From a virus, in the IMG/VR virus record IMGVR_UViG_3300046463_000739, positions 1-36,057 of that record: a DNA stretch of 36,057 nucleotides. One strand, 5' to 3'. The position numbers and the translations under genes are program-made. Under the pieces are notes generated by a model. That model worked only from the letters and a program-made list of their open reading frames with translations, searched no databases and was not told the origin of the DNA. This document shows, in pieces, positions 16,019-23,485 of the stretch. How positions within the stretch are numbered: position 1 is the first letter of the stretch; every line of letters begins with the position of its first letter.

Positions 16019-16112
16019 CTGCTTTTTCTCCCTTCTCCGGCGTCCTGCCAAACGCAAAAAATTCTTCATGTAACACGGTGCTACGCTTGGCTTTTTCACG
16101 GAGGAACGCCTA

Positions 16113-16322
16113 GTGCCAAATTCAGACCTGATCCCTTCTCTGCTTTACAAAATCAATGAAAACCAACTCGCCCTCGAAGCCGCCATCATGGAATTGTCAA
16201 ACTGGGTCGAGCAGCGCGGATCTGCCGACGTCGCCGAGAACGTCCGCGGTGCCCTTTGGGCAATCGACAAGAACGAAGAATTCATCAAGATGACGCTCGC
16301 GGTACTTATGGCCCCCGAATGA
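16113..16322 (+). CDS. Small conserved-type protein, unknown function
   Basis: A 69-aa acidic helical protein (PNSDLIPSLLYKINENQLALEAAIMELSNW...) read from GTG at 16113 with GGAGG 10 nt upstream. From memory, similar short proteins occur in Pseudomonas genomes, but I know no function. A decayed copy of its first part lies at 17514-17580. It is the first gene to the right of the att-like core. A stable hairpin at 16350-16374 follows. Confidence 0.7.
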   Translation: MPNSDLIPSLLYKINENQLALEAAIMELSNWVEQRGSADVAENVRGALWAIDKNEEFIKMTLAVLMAPE

Positions 16323-16349
16323 CTGAAGTCTGTTAAGACCGTCGCACTC

Positions 16350-16374
16350 GTCCCAAGCACCCCATGCTTGGGAC
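16350..16374. terminator. Stable hairpin after the 69-aa gene
   Basis: GTCCCAAGCA and TGCTTGGGAC form a perfect 10-bp stem around CCCCA, 28 nt downstream of the stop. There is no T-run, so it may be an mRNA-end structure or weak terminator. Confidence 0.45.
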
Positions 16375-16640
16375 TGTAGCGATACAAACAATTGTTTTAT
16401 AGGGATAAATTATTTTCTAGGCTGGCAAAAAATCCGTTTTCTTGTGCTTATGCAGGCGATAAACCGTGGTCTGTAGCGGAGGTTTTGCGCACTCCATATC
16501 ACATTGAAACTCTCAACCGGCGGCCACCAATTTTGTATTTGCTTCCTTGTAATTGAAAGTCCAATTACCATTCGGTCGCTGCTCATAACACATGGTCTTC
16601 CATGGCTTGTGACAGGTATTCTTCTAGAGCGATGCAGGCA
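16375..16640. other. Non-coding stretch
   Basis: About 266 bp of lower-GC sequence without a convincing gene, presumably holding the promoter of the membrane-protein gene. Nothing else recognised. Confidence 0.4.
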
Positions 16641-17294
16641 ATGAAAAGTAAAACTGTTCAAGTACCCACATGGATGTTCTGGCTCGCGGCGTTTGCACTT
16701 TTGTCCCTAGTGGTCGGATTTGTTGCGAAAGCTACTGGCGGATGGCCGAGGTTGGAGAACTTTCTCCAAAACTATGCGCCAGCTTGGATCCAGGCGGTCG
16801 GAAGCATTGCTGCAATTCTAGCGGCCTCCGGTATCGCCAATAAGCAAGCCAGTCATGCTCGGGATATAGAAAATGAACAACGTATTCGCAACGAAGTGCA
16901 AAAGCTCGAGGTCATCAAAGCATTGATGATTAGGTCCATGACCATGTCGCGCGAAGTAATTCAGGCATTAGAGAGTAGGAAATTGGAGGATTTTTCGGTG
17001 GTTACTCCATCAATGATGCGTGATGCTCATCAAACACTACTTCTGCTACCTATTTTTGAGATTCCGAATGCGATGCTATCGCTTGATGTATTGACTGTCG
17101 GCAGAGTCTTGGAGTGTCTGAGTGAGACATGGGAAGCCTATGTCGCCGAGGTGGAGAAAATGGAGGCACTGGACACTCCAATGGTAGGCCCTCTCCACAC
17201 GTTAGCAGGTGAGCTTTCGCAGATCAGCGAGGCAGCTTTTGAAGACTGTTTAAAAGAATTGCGTCAAAGGAGAGTGTTGATAAATGATTTATAA
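16641..17294 (+). CDS. Membrane-anchored protein, unknown function
   Basis: A 217-aa protein from the ATG at 16641 (earlier ATGs at 16602 and 16632 have no better ribosome-binding site). Residues about 11-30 (WMFWLAAFALLSLVVGFVAK) and 49-66 (WIQAVGSIAAILAASGIA) are membrane segments. The remainder, from about 68, is a soluble helical, coiled-coil-like domain facing the cytoplasm if the N-terminus is inside. The gene lies alone in a low-GC accessory block beside AbiV and MltR-like genes. The family is not recognised; membrane sensors or effectors of this size are common among phage-defence accessory genes, but that is only context. Confidence 0.65.
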   Translation: MKSKTVQVPTWMFWLAAFALLSLVVGFVAKATGGWPRLENFLQNYAPAWIQAVGSIAAILAASGIANKQASHARDIENEQRIRNEVQKLEVIKALMIRSMTMSREVIQALESRKLEDFSVVTPSMMRDAHQTLLLLPIFEIPNAMLSLDVLTVGRVLECLSETWEAYVAEVEKMEALDTPMVGPLHTLAGELSQISEAAFEDCLKELRQRRVLINDL

Positions 17295-17513
17295 CCACCA
17301 CCATGTCAAGGTGACCCCAAAACCCACGCAACATACTGATATCAAATGAAACATAGCATTTATAATTAGGTACACAACCACTTTACTTTCATATAAGAAT
17401 CAATAACTTAGCGTTGTACACTACCACAGTAGCACCTCTACTCCCGGCGTCACGCCAGCCTTGAATCCCTTTAAAATTTTCCTCATGCCCTGTCCTCCTC
17501 ACGTAGAAAACGT
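17295..17513. other. AT-rich non-coding stretch
   Basis: AT-rich sequence without a convincing gene between the membrane protein and the gene remnant. It probably includes promoter sequences, but no clear -35/-10 pair can be assigned. Confidence 0.4.
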
Positions 17514-17580
17514 GATGCCTAACCCAGACCTGCTCCCTCTCCGCTATCCAAGATCAACTAGAATGTGCTTGTCTTGGAAG
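17514..17580 (+). pseudogene. Decayed copy of the start of the 69-aa gene
   Basis: From the ATG at 17514 the DNA matches the first ~67 nt of the gene at 16113: MPNPDLLPLRYP against MPNSDLIPSLLYK, then GATCAACTAGAATGTGCTTG against AATCAATGAAAACCAACTCG. Single-base differences and shifts break the frame after about ten codons. It seems to be a remnant of a duplication or of an insertion of this gene type into the same location. Confidence 0.5.
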
Positions 17581-17636
17581 AGTTGACCCATACTGATGTA
17601 ATTTAAAGAATTTAATTTTCCATGGAAGAGAATTCG

Positions 17637-18296
17637 ATGCTCTCACTGGTTCAGATAGACGATTACATAGACGCTCTATCAAACAATGCCGGATCCTTGA
17701 TTAAGGAGGCCGAAATCCTGTACGACAATCAGCACTATGCGCGAGCCTTTACCTTGTCTCATATCGCGAGGGAGGAAATCGCGAAGTGCCTAATGCTGCA
17801 AGCCGCAGGGGTTAAGGTCTTGGCAGGGCATGGGGTAGATTTTAAGAAGCTTTTCAAAAGGCTCAGAAACCATGAGCAAAAGCTCATTTCAGAAGGACTG
17901 CAGAACTCTTTATTCGCGTTGGGTACTGGCGATTCAGAATTCGGTCGCCTGCTGCTGAAAACTGTCACAGCAGCAAGCGAGCATAGAAACAATCGAAAAA
18001 ATGAGTCTTTATACGTAGGCTTCGCCGAAGACCGCATTTCGAAACCGGCGGAGGGGTTTAGCGAAAAACAGGCAGATCGCAACATCAAGCTCGCCCAATA
18101 CGCGCTGAGGGATCAGAAGCACAACGCTGTCTTGATGGGTAAATTTTCCCTTCGTGAGCCAATTGAAATGCCCGAAATCACTCCGGGTGATTTAAAAGAT
18201 CAGGATTTGGACTCGTTAATGAAGGACTTAGCACAGGCGCTCCTTCGGATTCGAGAGGCCAAAAATTACGAAGAAGATTCAGACGACCGCCAATGA
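17637..18296 (+). CDS. AbiV-family abortive infection protein (HEPN-like)
   Basis: A 219-aa all-helical protein with the AbiV layout (PF18728): YARAFTLSHIAREEIAK at about 34-50 with the conserved EEIAK, LFKRLRNHEQK at 72-82 with His79, and RKNESLYVGF at 120-129 matching the R..LYV motif. AbiV of Lactococcus blocks translation upon phage infection; the family is related to HEPN ribonucleases. The ATG at 17637 has GGAAGAG upstream (spacing about 8); an ATG at 17622 has no such site. It is monocistronic with a terminator directly after, as for phage morons or defence cargo. Activity in this organism is inferred. Confidence 0.75.
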   Translation: MLSLVQIDDYIDALSNNAGSLIKEAEILYDNQHYARAFTLSHIAREEIAKCLMLQAAGVKVLAGHGVDFKKLFKRLRNHEQKLISEGLQNSLFALGTGDSEFGRLLLKTVTAASEHRNNRKNESLYVGFAEDRISKPAEGFSEKQADRNIKLAQYALRDQKHNAVLMGKFSLREPIEMPEITPGDLKDQDLDSLMKDLAQALLRIREAKNYEEDSDDRQ

Positions 18297-18324
18297 TGCA
18301 GCAGTATGGGCTGGAACAGTTCAT

Positions 18325-18345
18325 AAGCCACGCGCTACGTGGCTT
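18325..18345 (+). terminator. Rho-independent terminator after the AbiV gene
   Basis: AAGCCACG (18325-18332) pairs with CGTGGCTT (18338-18345) around a 5-nt loop and is followed by TTCGGCATTTTT. It lies 29 nt after the AbiV-like stop. Confidence 0.6.
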
Positions 18346-18460
18346 TCGGCATTTTTCTGTCTAAAACTCTACTGTCATTTGCTTGCGTTTCCCCCTAGTA
18401 ATACCGGGATGGGGTGAGCTAGTGTTAGACAGGTTTATGATATCGAAAGGATTCCAAAAA

Positions 18461-18703
18461 ATGCAGATCGACCCCGAGCTGTACAAGCAGATAAAAGACG
18501 TCATCGAAAATTTTCCTCCTTACCCAGACCTGGATGCCTTGATCGCGAATGGTGACCTCAAAAAGGTGCGCGGAGGCTACAATGTGCTCTCCGAAGCAGG
18601 TATGGAGGCAATAAAAAAATACCTCGTTTCTGTCACCGCCCCTCATAACGGAAAGCCTGCAATTTTTAAGCTGTCGCGCAAGCGTAAATCCAGCACTTTT
18701 TAA
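18461..18703 (+). CDS. Small unknown protein
   Basis: An 80-aa protein (MQIDPELYKQIKDVIENFPP...) with a basic C-terminus (KLSRKRKSSTF). LKKVRGGYNVLSEAGMEAIKKYL resembles the wing and last helix of a small winged-helix domain, but this is only suggestive. The ATG at 18461 has AAAGGA 9 nt upstream; the open frame starts earlier at 18383 without a good site. Lies in the rightward accessory block. Confidence 0.55.
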   Translation: MQIDPELYKQIKDVIENFPPYPDLDALIANGDLKKVRGGYNVLSEAGMEAIKKYLVSVTAPHNGKPAIFKLSRKRKSSTF

Positions 18704-18734
18704 TTTCTTCAATTATTCATTGCAGGAAAACTAG

Positions 18735-19082
18735 ATGCTCTCCGGAAAAATCAAAGCTACGTTTGAAATCCCAGACGAAGAAGCAGCCAAAGACGGCATG
18801 CGGCCATTTATCGCGCTCGACACAATCGATTTGGTAGATGCGGCTCTAGACTGCGGGCTGAGTAATAACTCGCCGCTTCTAAAAGCGATTCATGAGGCGG
18901 GAGATTATTTAGACATTCAAGTGCTGCTTGAAGAGCATGTCATGGAGTTTGTCCCAGAAAGCCGATCCGCAGCGGCATATGAAGTTGCAGAGTGGCTTGA
19001 AGACCTGGCGAGGCTATTTAGAAGAGGCGGGGAAAATCTCAAAATGGAGCTAAAACCACGCTATTCATACCCGAGAAACTGA
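18735..19082 (+). CDS. Small acidic protein, unknown function
   Basis: A 115-aa acidic protein (MLSGKIKATFEIPDEEAAKDG...), predicted alpha/beta then helical (AAAYEVAEWLEDLARLFRRGG). AGGA lies about 10 nt before the ATG. It follows the 80-aa gene by 31 nt and may share its transcript. No family recognised. Confidence 0.6.
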   Translation: MLSGKIKATFEIPDEEAAKDGMRPFIALDTIDLVDAALDCGLSNNSPLLKAIHEAGDYLDIQVLLEEHVMEFVPESRSAAAYEVAEWLEDLARLFRRGGENLKMELKPRYSYPRN

Positions 19083-19160
19083 TTAGCATCTAGCAGTATC
19101 ACTAATAGCTCATACAGCATAAGGCGTCATCAAAGTTTCCATCATCAAACAGGTGCAAGT

Positions 19161-19439
19161 ATGATGCGTATTTTCCAGCAGTCTGAAAACGTTTATAACG
19201 CAGCTGATTGCGTCGTAGCTCACGGTTATGCTGCTGTCTCAGGAACCTTATCTTCTGCACTTCCTTATTGTGACCGGATCCTGAAAGTGCTCTCTGCTTA
19301 CGACGAGATATCACCCGTGAAGTCTTACCTAAATGTCGAAAAACAGGGTTATCTGTACTTTGTTTATGACACCAACAGATTCACTCTCGATGAGGTTGCT
19401 CCCTTTATCAAAGCCGTTGACCAAAGTAGTTCTCTATAA
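19161..19439 (+). CDS. Small unknown protein
   Basis: A 92-aa protein (MMRIFQQSENVYNAADCVVAHGYAA...) with an apparently alpha/beta fold and two cysteines. The start is one of two adjacent ATGs; no strong ribosome-binding site is visible. It lies between the 115-aa gene and the MltR-like gene. Function unknown. Confidence 0.5.
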   Translation: MMRIFQQSENVYNAADCVVAHGYAAVSGTLSSALPYCDRILKVLSAYDEISPVKSYLNVEKQGYLYFVYDTNRFTLDEVAPFIKAVDQSSSL

Positions 19440-19508
19440 AACATGTGACCACACCATCACTCGATGATTACTACTCCTAACAATTTTACTTAAATTAGGA
19501 ATACTCTT

Positions 19509-20081
19509 TTGGAACCGATTCCGAGAAACATCGCGATGGGCAACGGCTTCAGAGATGTCGTGACTGCGCTTCGTGACGAATCTGATAGGGGAACAATAGT
19601 GCTAGCAGCATCTTGGCTAGACGAATCATTGACCAATATTATAAAAAAACTACTCAAGCCGTCTGAAAAAGAAGACCTGCTGAGCCCCGGAAAAGCTTTA
19701 GGCGACTTCGGAACAAAAATCATGCTTGCCGACAGACTAAAACTAATAAATCCTAATTTAGTTAAGTGTTTAACAATCTGTAGAAAATTGAGAAATGATT
19801 TCGCTCACTTATCAAGCGAGCTTTCCTTCTCCACGCCCAGTGTTAAAGATAGAGTAGAAAACCTGTTTACTCTTAATGAATCGATTATATCAACCATGGG
19901 TGAAGTTTTACTCTCTTCCGGAGCGGCAATTCTAGAGAATAATGAAAAGCTTTCTACAAAGCTTATGCATGAAACATTTGGCACCAAGCTGTTGTTTCAC
20001 TACACCTGCGGTTTCATCAACGGGGGGCTCGCCGCAATCTTGGTGGACACTGAAGAAATTAACCCGTCGTTTTCCAATTAA
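19509..20081 (+). CDS. MltR-like HEPN protein with RNDFAH motif
   Basis: A 190-aa protein resembling the MltR family (PF05068): DRGTIVLAASWLDESLTNIIKKLL, then LGDFGTKIMLADRLKLI, then IRKLRNDFAH-type motif with R95 and H100. R-x4-H is the catalytic signature of HEPN ribonucleases. MltR itself is a mannitol-operon regulator, but distant homologues appear in accessory regions. Translation starts at TTG 19509 with AGGA 8 nt upstream; an ATG at 19536 is the alternative. It ends 2 nt before the convergent spanin gene. Nuclease activity is an inference from the motif and the neighbouring AbiV-like gene. Confidence 0.7.
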   Translation: MEPIPRNIAMGNGFRDVVTALRDESDRGTIVLAASWLDESLTNIIKKLLKPSEKEDLLSPGKALGDFGTKIMLADRLKLINPNLVKCLTICRKLRNDFAHLSSELSFSTPSVKDRVENLFTLNESIISTMGEVLLSSGAAILENNEKLSTKLMHETFGTKLLFHYTCGFINGGLAAILVDTEEINPSFSN

Positions 20082-20082
20082 T

Positions 20083-20616
20083 TCATCGGCTCAGCGAATT
20101 AACATAGTCCTGGCATGCCTGCAGCGCGATCAGCGCCCGGTCGCCGGTGTCGGTGATGGCGATAATTCGTTGAGCATGCGCCGGGTCAAGTCGGGCGCGT
20201 ACGGTTGCATGATCCACGCGGCCGGCGCCGGTGGCTTTTGGCACGTGACAGCCACCGGCTGAATCCGCGGCGATGAGAACTGACAGCCGGAGATCAGCAG
20301 TGGCAAGGCGATCAGACAAGCGTTGCTGAGCTTTTTGCGCATCGGAAAGTTTCCTGTAGTGTCTTTCATCGTTTTCTTTCAAACGCCCTTCCAGAGCTAG
20401 GCGCTTGTCCTGCTCAATCACTAGCGCGCCCACCATCGCCTCGGCGGCGACCTTGGCCACCTCGGCGGACTGGCGAGCCTGCTCAGCTAGCGCGTTACCG
20501 TAACGCCAGTCCTGAATCACCCAACTGCCGGCAGCTCCGGCCCCGGCGATCGACAGCAGTACCAGGGCGATCGCCCACGGCCGCACTGGCGCCGGAATCA
20601 AATCGAGGACTGACAT
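20083..20616 (-). CDS. i-spanin Rz-like lysis protein
   Basis: A 177-aa inner-membrane protein, last gene of the leftward late operon. One N-terminal membrane segment (WAIALVLLSIAGAGAAGSWVI, about 13-33) precedes a periplasmic coiled coil (about 45-110), the arrangement of Rz. It joins with the outer-membrane lipoprotein Rz1, encoded inside it in another frame, to fuse the two membranes at the end of lysis. The start overlaps the endolysin gene by 19 nt. Confidence 0.8.
   Translation of the reverse strand: MSVLDLIPAPVRPWAIALVLLSIAGAGAAGSWVIQDWRYGNALAEQARQSAEVAKVAAEAMVGALVIEQDKRLALEGRLKENDERHYRKLSDAQKAQQRLSDRLATADLRLSVLIAADSAGGCHVPKATGAGRVDHATVRARLDPAHAQRIIAITDTGDRALIALQACQDYVNSLSR
20130..20342 (-). 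CDS. o-spanin Rz1-like lipoprotein, nested in Rz
   Basis: A 70-aa lipoprotein starting RKKLSNACLIALPLLISGCQ: basic N-terminus, hydrophobic stretch and lipobox LISGC. The mature part is Pro-rich (CQKPPAPAAWIMQPYAPDL), as in Rz1. It lies wholly inside the Rz gene in a shifted frame, as in lambda. The ATG at 20342 has AGGA 9 nt upstream. Confidence 0.8.
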   Translation of the reverse strand: MRKKLSNACLIALPLLISGCQFSSPRIQPVAVTCQKPPAPAAWIMQPYAPDLTRRMLNELSPSPTPATGR

Positions 20617-21257
20617 AACACCGCCTTGGCCTTAGCCCACAGTGCGCGCCGATCGGCTTGGCCGGTGTCGCCCGCGTTGATTTTTCGGCTGATGCCGTCG
20701 AACAGGCCCGCGTCGGCCAGATCGTTAAGCCCTCGATCCCACCAGTACCAAGCCGCCGATAGCGCGGCGTATTCCGGCTGTTCCAGCAGCTCGGGCCGAT
20801 CGAGCAACGGCAAGTCGAGCGCCTTGCCGCACAGACGGTAATTGTCGCGGCCGGTGATCTGGATCAGGCCGCGCCCGCGATAGCGGTAGCCATCGCCCGA
20901 GGCCTCGGAGCCGTTGCCCATGCGATCGGCATAGACGCGGTTGGCCATCTTTTCCGAGTCGCGCAGGTAACCCCGCGCGTCCTCGATCTCGGCCGGATCT
21001 ACCCTACCGTTGCGGTTCAGGTCGAAACCGTACTTGAACAGCCGCGCGACACGCTCGGCGTCCTTGTAGTAGAGGCTTTCCGACAACTTGGTCAGTTGCT
21101 GCGACTCGTGCCCGCACTGCGCGATAAACGCCGCTTGGCGCACTGGCGAGATGATGTGGAAACGCGCCATGGCCGCCTCAAGCACGGACACAAATACGCC
21201 CGCGACAGGGCGGGCGTTGGGGAGGATTTGCAGCAACTGCTGCTTGCTGATAGCCAT
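20598..21257 (-). CDS. GH19-type endolysin with an EF-hand-like loop
   Basis: A 219-aa phage muramidase of the glycoside hydrolase 19 (chitinase-like) fold. Catalytic Glu candidates are E51 (GHES) and E60; YRYRGRGLIQITGRDNY at 124-140 is the family hallmark. No signal peptide, so a holin is expected for release; none was identified in the window. Residues 79-90 (DLNRNGRVDPAE) match a 12-residue EF-hand calcium loop exactly in its liganding positions. The ATG at 21257 has CTGGAG upstream, within the repeated terminator-RBS linker. It cleaves peptidoglycan before the spanins act. Confidence 0.9.
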   Translation of the reverse strand: MAISKQQLLQILPNARPVAGVFVSVLEAAMARFHIISPVRQAAFIAQCGHESQQLTKLSESLYYKDAERVARLFKYGFDLNRNGRVDPAEIEDARGYLRDSEKMANRVYADRMGNGSEASGDGYRYRGRGLIQITGRDNYRLCGKALDLPLLDRPELLEQPEYAALSAAWYWWDRGLNDLADAGLFDGISRKINAGDTGQADRRALWAKAKAVLCQSSI

Positions 21258-21277
21258 ACAAACTCCAGACATAAAAA

Positions 21278-21308
21278 AACCGCACTCAGGCGGCGATGGG
21301 GTGCGGTT
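21278..21308 (-). terminator. Terminator-RBS linker before the endolysin
   Basis: On the minus strand AACCGCAC (21308-21301) pairs with GTGCGGTT (21285-21278), followed by T-run, ATGTCTGGAG and the endolysin ATG. Overlaps the last bases of the D gene. Confidence 0.6.
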
Positions 21309-22356
21309 ACTGTTTCTCGATGTTCACCACCTTGAGCGGTGCTTTTGGCCCTTTCTTTTTCTTGCCCTTGGATTTACCGGCTTTGCCGGCATTGCATTCG
21401 ACTGTGGTGGACCAGCCGGACTGGGTGAACACCTGCTCGACCGAATCCGCCAAGTACTCGCCATCAAGCCCGACCTTGAAACCCTGAGCGATGATGGGAC
21501 GCTCGGCGAAGATGTCCGTCCGGCCGGGCATTTCAAGGCGCACATCGGCGGTCGAGCGGTTGAACGCCGACAGACGTGCCTTTGCCGCCGCTTCAGCAGC
21601 GCCCTTGTCTGGGTAGATATGGCGGTCGGTATGCACTGCCGGCAATCCGTCCGGAGCGTCATCGTTGTCGATGGTAACCACCGCGAGCTTGCCGTTCTTT
21701 TTGTCCTGATGCTTGGTGGCCACCGCCTTGTGCGAATTGCGATCGCCGAGACTGAATTGCCAGCGGCTAAGGTCACTCCGGGCCAGCGTGATAGCGCCAA
21801 ATGCTTGGCCGCTGGCGGTCTGGCCACCTTGGCGTGGCATCACCAACAGCTTGCCGTCGGCGACCTTGGCCGTGCAGTCGTACTGCTTGGCCAGACGGGT
21901 GATGAAATTAAAATCGGACTCGTTGAGCTGGTCGACCCGGGCGACCTTGGTCGACACCGGACACACCGGCGTCCAGCCATTGCGCGCGGCCACGTCAGCC
22001 ACGATCTTCGACAACGGCGCGCCCTCCCAGCTTCCGCTACGGATGGTTTTGCCACTGCCACGCACGTCGCTGGCCTTGCCCTTGATCACGATCGTGTCCG
22101 GCGGGCCTGACACCTCGACCGTGTCGACAGTGTAACTGCCCATACGCGTCAAGGTCGTTTCGGCATAGCCCAGGTAGATCTCGATTGAGCTGCCACGCCG
22201 TGGCAATTGCACTTGCCCATCACGGTCGTCGATGCGCAACTCAAACTCGTCGGACTCCATGCCCGGCTTGTCAGAAGTGCGCAGCAACAACAGCCGATCA
22301 TTGATCTTGGCCGTGACGTCGGCGCCATCGGCGACAATGCGAAACATCGGTGTCAT
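21307..22356 (-). CDS. D: Late control protein D / tail hub
   Basis: A 349-aa P2 gpD-like protein (PF05954), the baseplate hub at the tail-tube tip that engages the spike. N-terminal FRIVADGADVTAKINDRLLLL and central SDFNFITRLAKQYDCTAKVADGKLLV are typical. The tail end is Lys-rich (KSKGKKKKGPKAPLK). The ATG at 22356 has GGA upstream after a terminator-like hairpin. The order X, D, lysis follows other P2-like Pseudomonas prophages. Confidence 0.9.
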   Translation of the reverse strand: MTPMFRIVADGADVTAKINDRLLLLRTSDKPGMESDEFELRIDDRDGQVQLPRRGSSIEIYLGYAETTLTRMGSYTVDTVEVSGPPDTIVIKGKASDVRGSGKTIRSGSWEGAPLSKIVADVAARNGWTPVCPVSTKVARVDQLNESDFNFITRLAKQYDCTAKVADGKLLVMPRQGGQTASGQAFGAITLARSDLSRWQFSLGDRNSHKAVATKHQDKKNGKLAVVTIDNDDAPDGLPAVHTDRHIYPDKGAAEAAAKARLSAFNRSTADVRLEMPGRTDIFAERPIIAQGFKVGLDGEYLADSVEQVFTQSGWSTTVECNAGKAGKSKGKKKKGPKAPLKVVNIEKQ

Positions 22357-22369
22357 AGATTTTTTCCAA

Positions 22370-22392
22370 TAAAAAACCCGCACGAGGCGGGT
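22370..22392 (-). terminator. Terminator-like hairpin between X and D
   Basis: On the minus strand ACCCGC (22392-22387) and GCGGGT (22381-22376) pair around a 5-nt loop and are followed by six T, then the D ribosome-binding site. Confidence 0.6.
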
Positions 22393-22449
22393 CAGAAATA
22401 CAAGGTATCGCTACGCGTTACGCTGCGCCGGCAAAGGCATCGCCCCGGG

Positions 22450-22656
22450 TCAATCCCACAAGCTGACGCCCTCATTGGTCGGGCTGGGCAGATCCGGCAG
22501 GACGATAATCACGCCCGACCGGAAAGGCTGAGGCTCATCGGCCAGCCCCTGATTGGCATCGAGCACGGCCTCGACGCTGCCATTCAGATGGCCGTAAACG
22601 TTGTTGCAAATAACATCGAGCATGTCGCCGTCAGACGTCCTGCATGTCGTCGCCAT
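22450..22656 (-). CDS. X: Tail protein X (LysM-like)
   Basis: A 68-aa gpX-like protein (PF05489). The TSDGDMLDVICNNVYGHLNG segment is the LysM-like pattern RTVQGDTVDALC-x-x-x-YG. The C-terminus GVIIVLPDLP is also typical. The ATG at 22656 lies within the end of the U gene (26-nt overlap), which suggests coupled translation. It is thought to act at the tail tip or during tail assembly. Confidence 0.85.
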   Translation of the reverse strand: MATTCRTSDGDMLDVICNNVYGHLNGSVEAVLDANQGLADEPQPFRSGVIIVLPDLPSPTNEGVSLWD

Positions 22657-23476
22657 AGCGCTCAAACTCCAGAGTGAAGCCCTGTTTACGAGCAATCCCG
22701 CCGTGCAGCAGCGCGGACTGTTCCTCGTTGATGTTTTTCAGGCACCACGTCCCAATCACCTCGCCATAGCCCGTGGTCAGGGTCAGCGGCTGCAGCCTGG
22801 CCCCGATGGAACGCAGCGTGTCGAGCTGCTTTAAACCGCCTTTGAAGCCCGGATAGATGGTGCCCTTGAGCGTTAACTTTTCATCGCCCATACCGATGGC
22901 CTGCTTCGCCGGGCGGCGCGTCAGCCGCTCCTGCGAAGCCCAGCGGAATTCGGTCGAACGGCTCAGCTCGTCGAAAGCTGCCGTGTCCAGGTTGAAGTAA
23001 TACGGCTCAATCTTCGGATCGCGCGGCTGAATGATCATCAGGTGCGGGAACGGCTTCACCGCCTCCGGCGCCGGCGTGGCCTCCACGGCAAAGGAACTGG
23101 TGGGCACGATGTTGGCCAGCGACGGACTGACCTTGCCGGCGACGTTGTTGATCGCCGTGGCCGCCTTGCCCGCCTGTTCCTTCAATGTGCCCAGCCGCTC
23201 CTGCACTTCGGCCGCCGCCCGGGTGGCGCGGCCGTACACCGCCGCCACCTGACCGACCTTGGCCTGAGCCGCGTCGACGCCACGCATGACCCGCTGAAGT
23301 TTGGCGCCGATGGCCGGACCGACGAACGGGATGTTCTCCAGCTCGGACGCAGCGCCGGTCAGTTCGCGGATCGCGCCGTTGACCGGGGTCAGCATGCCGT
23401 CTGCACTGCGCCGTCCGGTTTCTGCTGCATCAACCAAATACTTCAGGCTCGATTGCATTTGCTCCATGTAAGCCAT
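22631..23476 (-). CDS. U: Tail protein U with N-terminal extension
   Basis: A 281-aa protein. Residues about 140-281 match P2 gpU (PF06995), e.g. the region around AIGMGDEKLTLKGTIYPGF and LHGGIARKQGFTLEFERYGDD. P2 gpU is about 160 aa; here about 135 N-terminal residues are additional and mostly helical, Ala-rich (AAQAKVGQVAAVYGRATRAA). The protein helps end or assemble the tail. The ATG at 23476 has AAGGAGG 5 nt upstream. It lies between tape measure and X. Confidence 0.85.
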   Translation of the reverse strand: MAYMEQMQSSLKYLVDAAETGRRSADGMLTPVNGAIRELTGAASELENIPFVGPAIGAKLQRVMRGVDAAQAKVGQVAAVYGRATRAAAEVQERLGTLKEQAGKAATAINNVAGKVSPSLANIVPTSSFAVEATPAPEAVKPFPHLMIIQPRDPKIEPYYFNLDTAAFDELSRSTEFRWASQERLTRRPAKQAIGMGDEKLTLKGTIYPGFKGGLKQLDTLRSIGARLQPLTLTTGYGEVIGTWCLKNINEEQSALLHGGIARKQGFTLEFERYGDDMQDV

Positions 23477-23485
23477 GAAACCTCC

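Noticed and set aside
15837-16076. 79-codon minus-strand frame through the tRNA fragment
   Set aside because: It reads antisense through the tRNA half and the hairpin; coding is unlikely.
16113-20081. A toxin-antitoxin pair among the small genes
   Set aside because: No recognisable toxin or antitoxin fold and no tight overlapping gene pair; gaps between the small genes are 31-78 bp.
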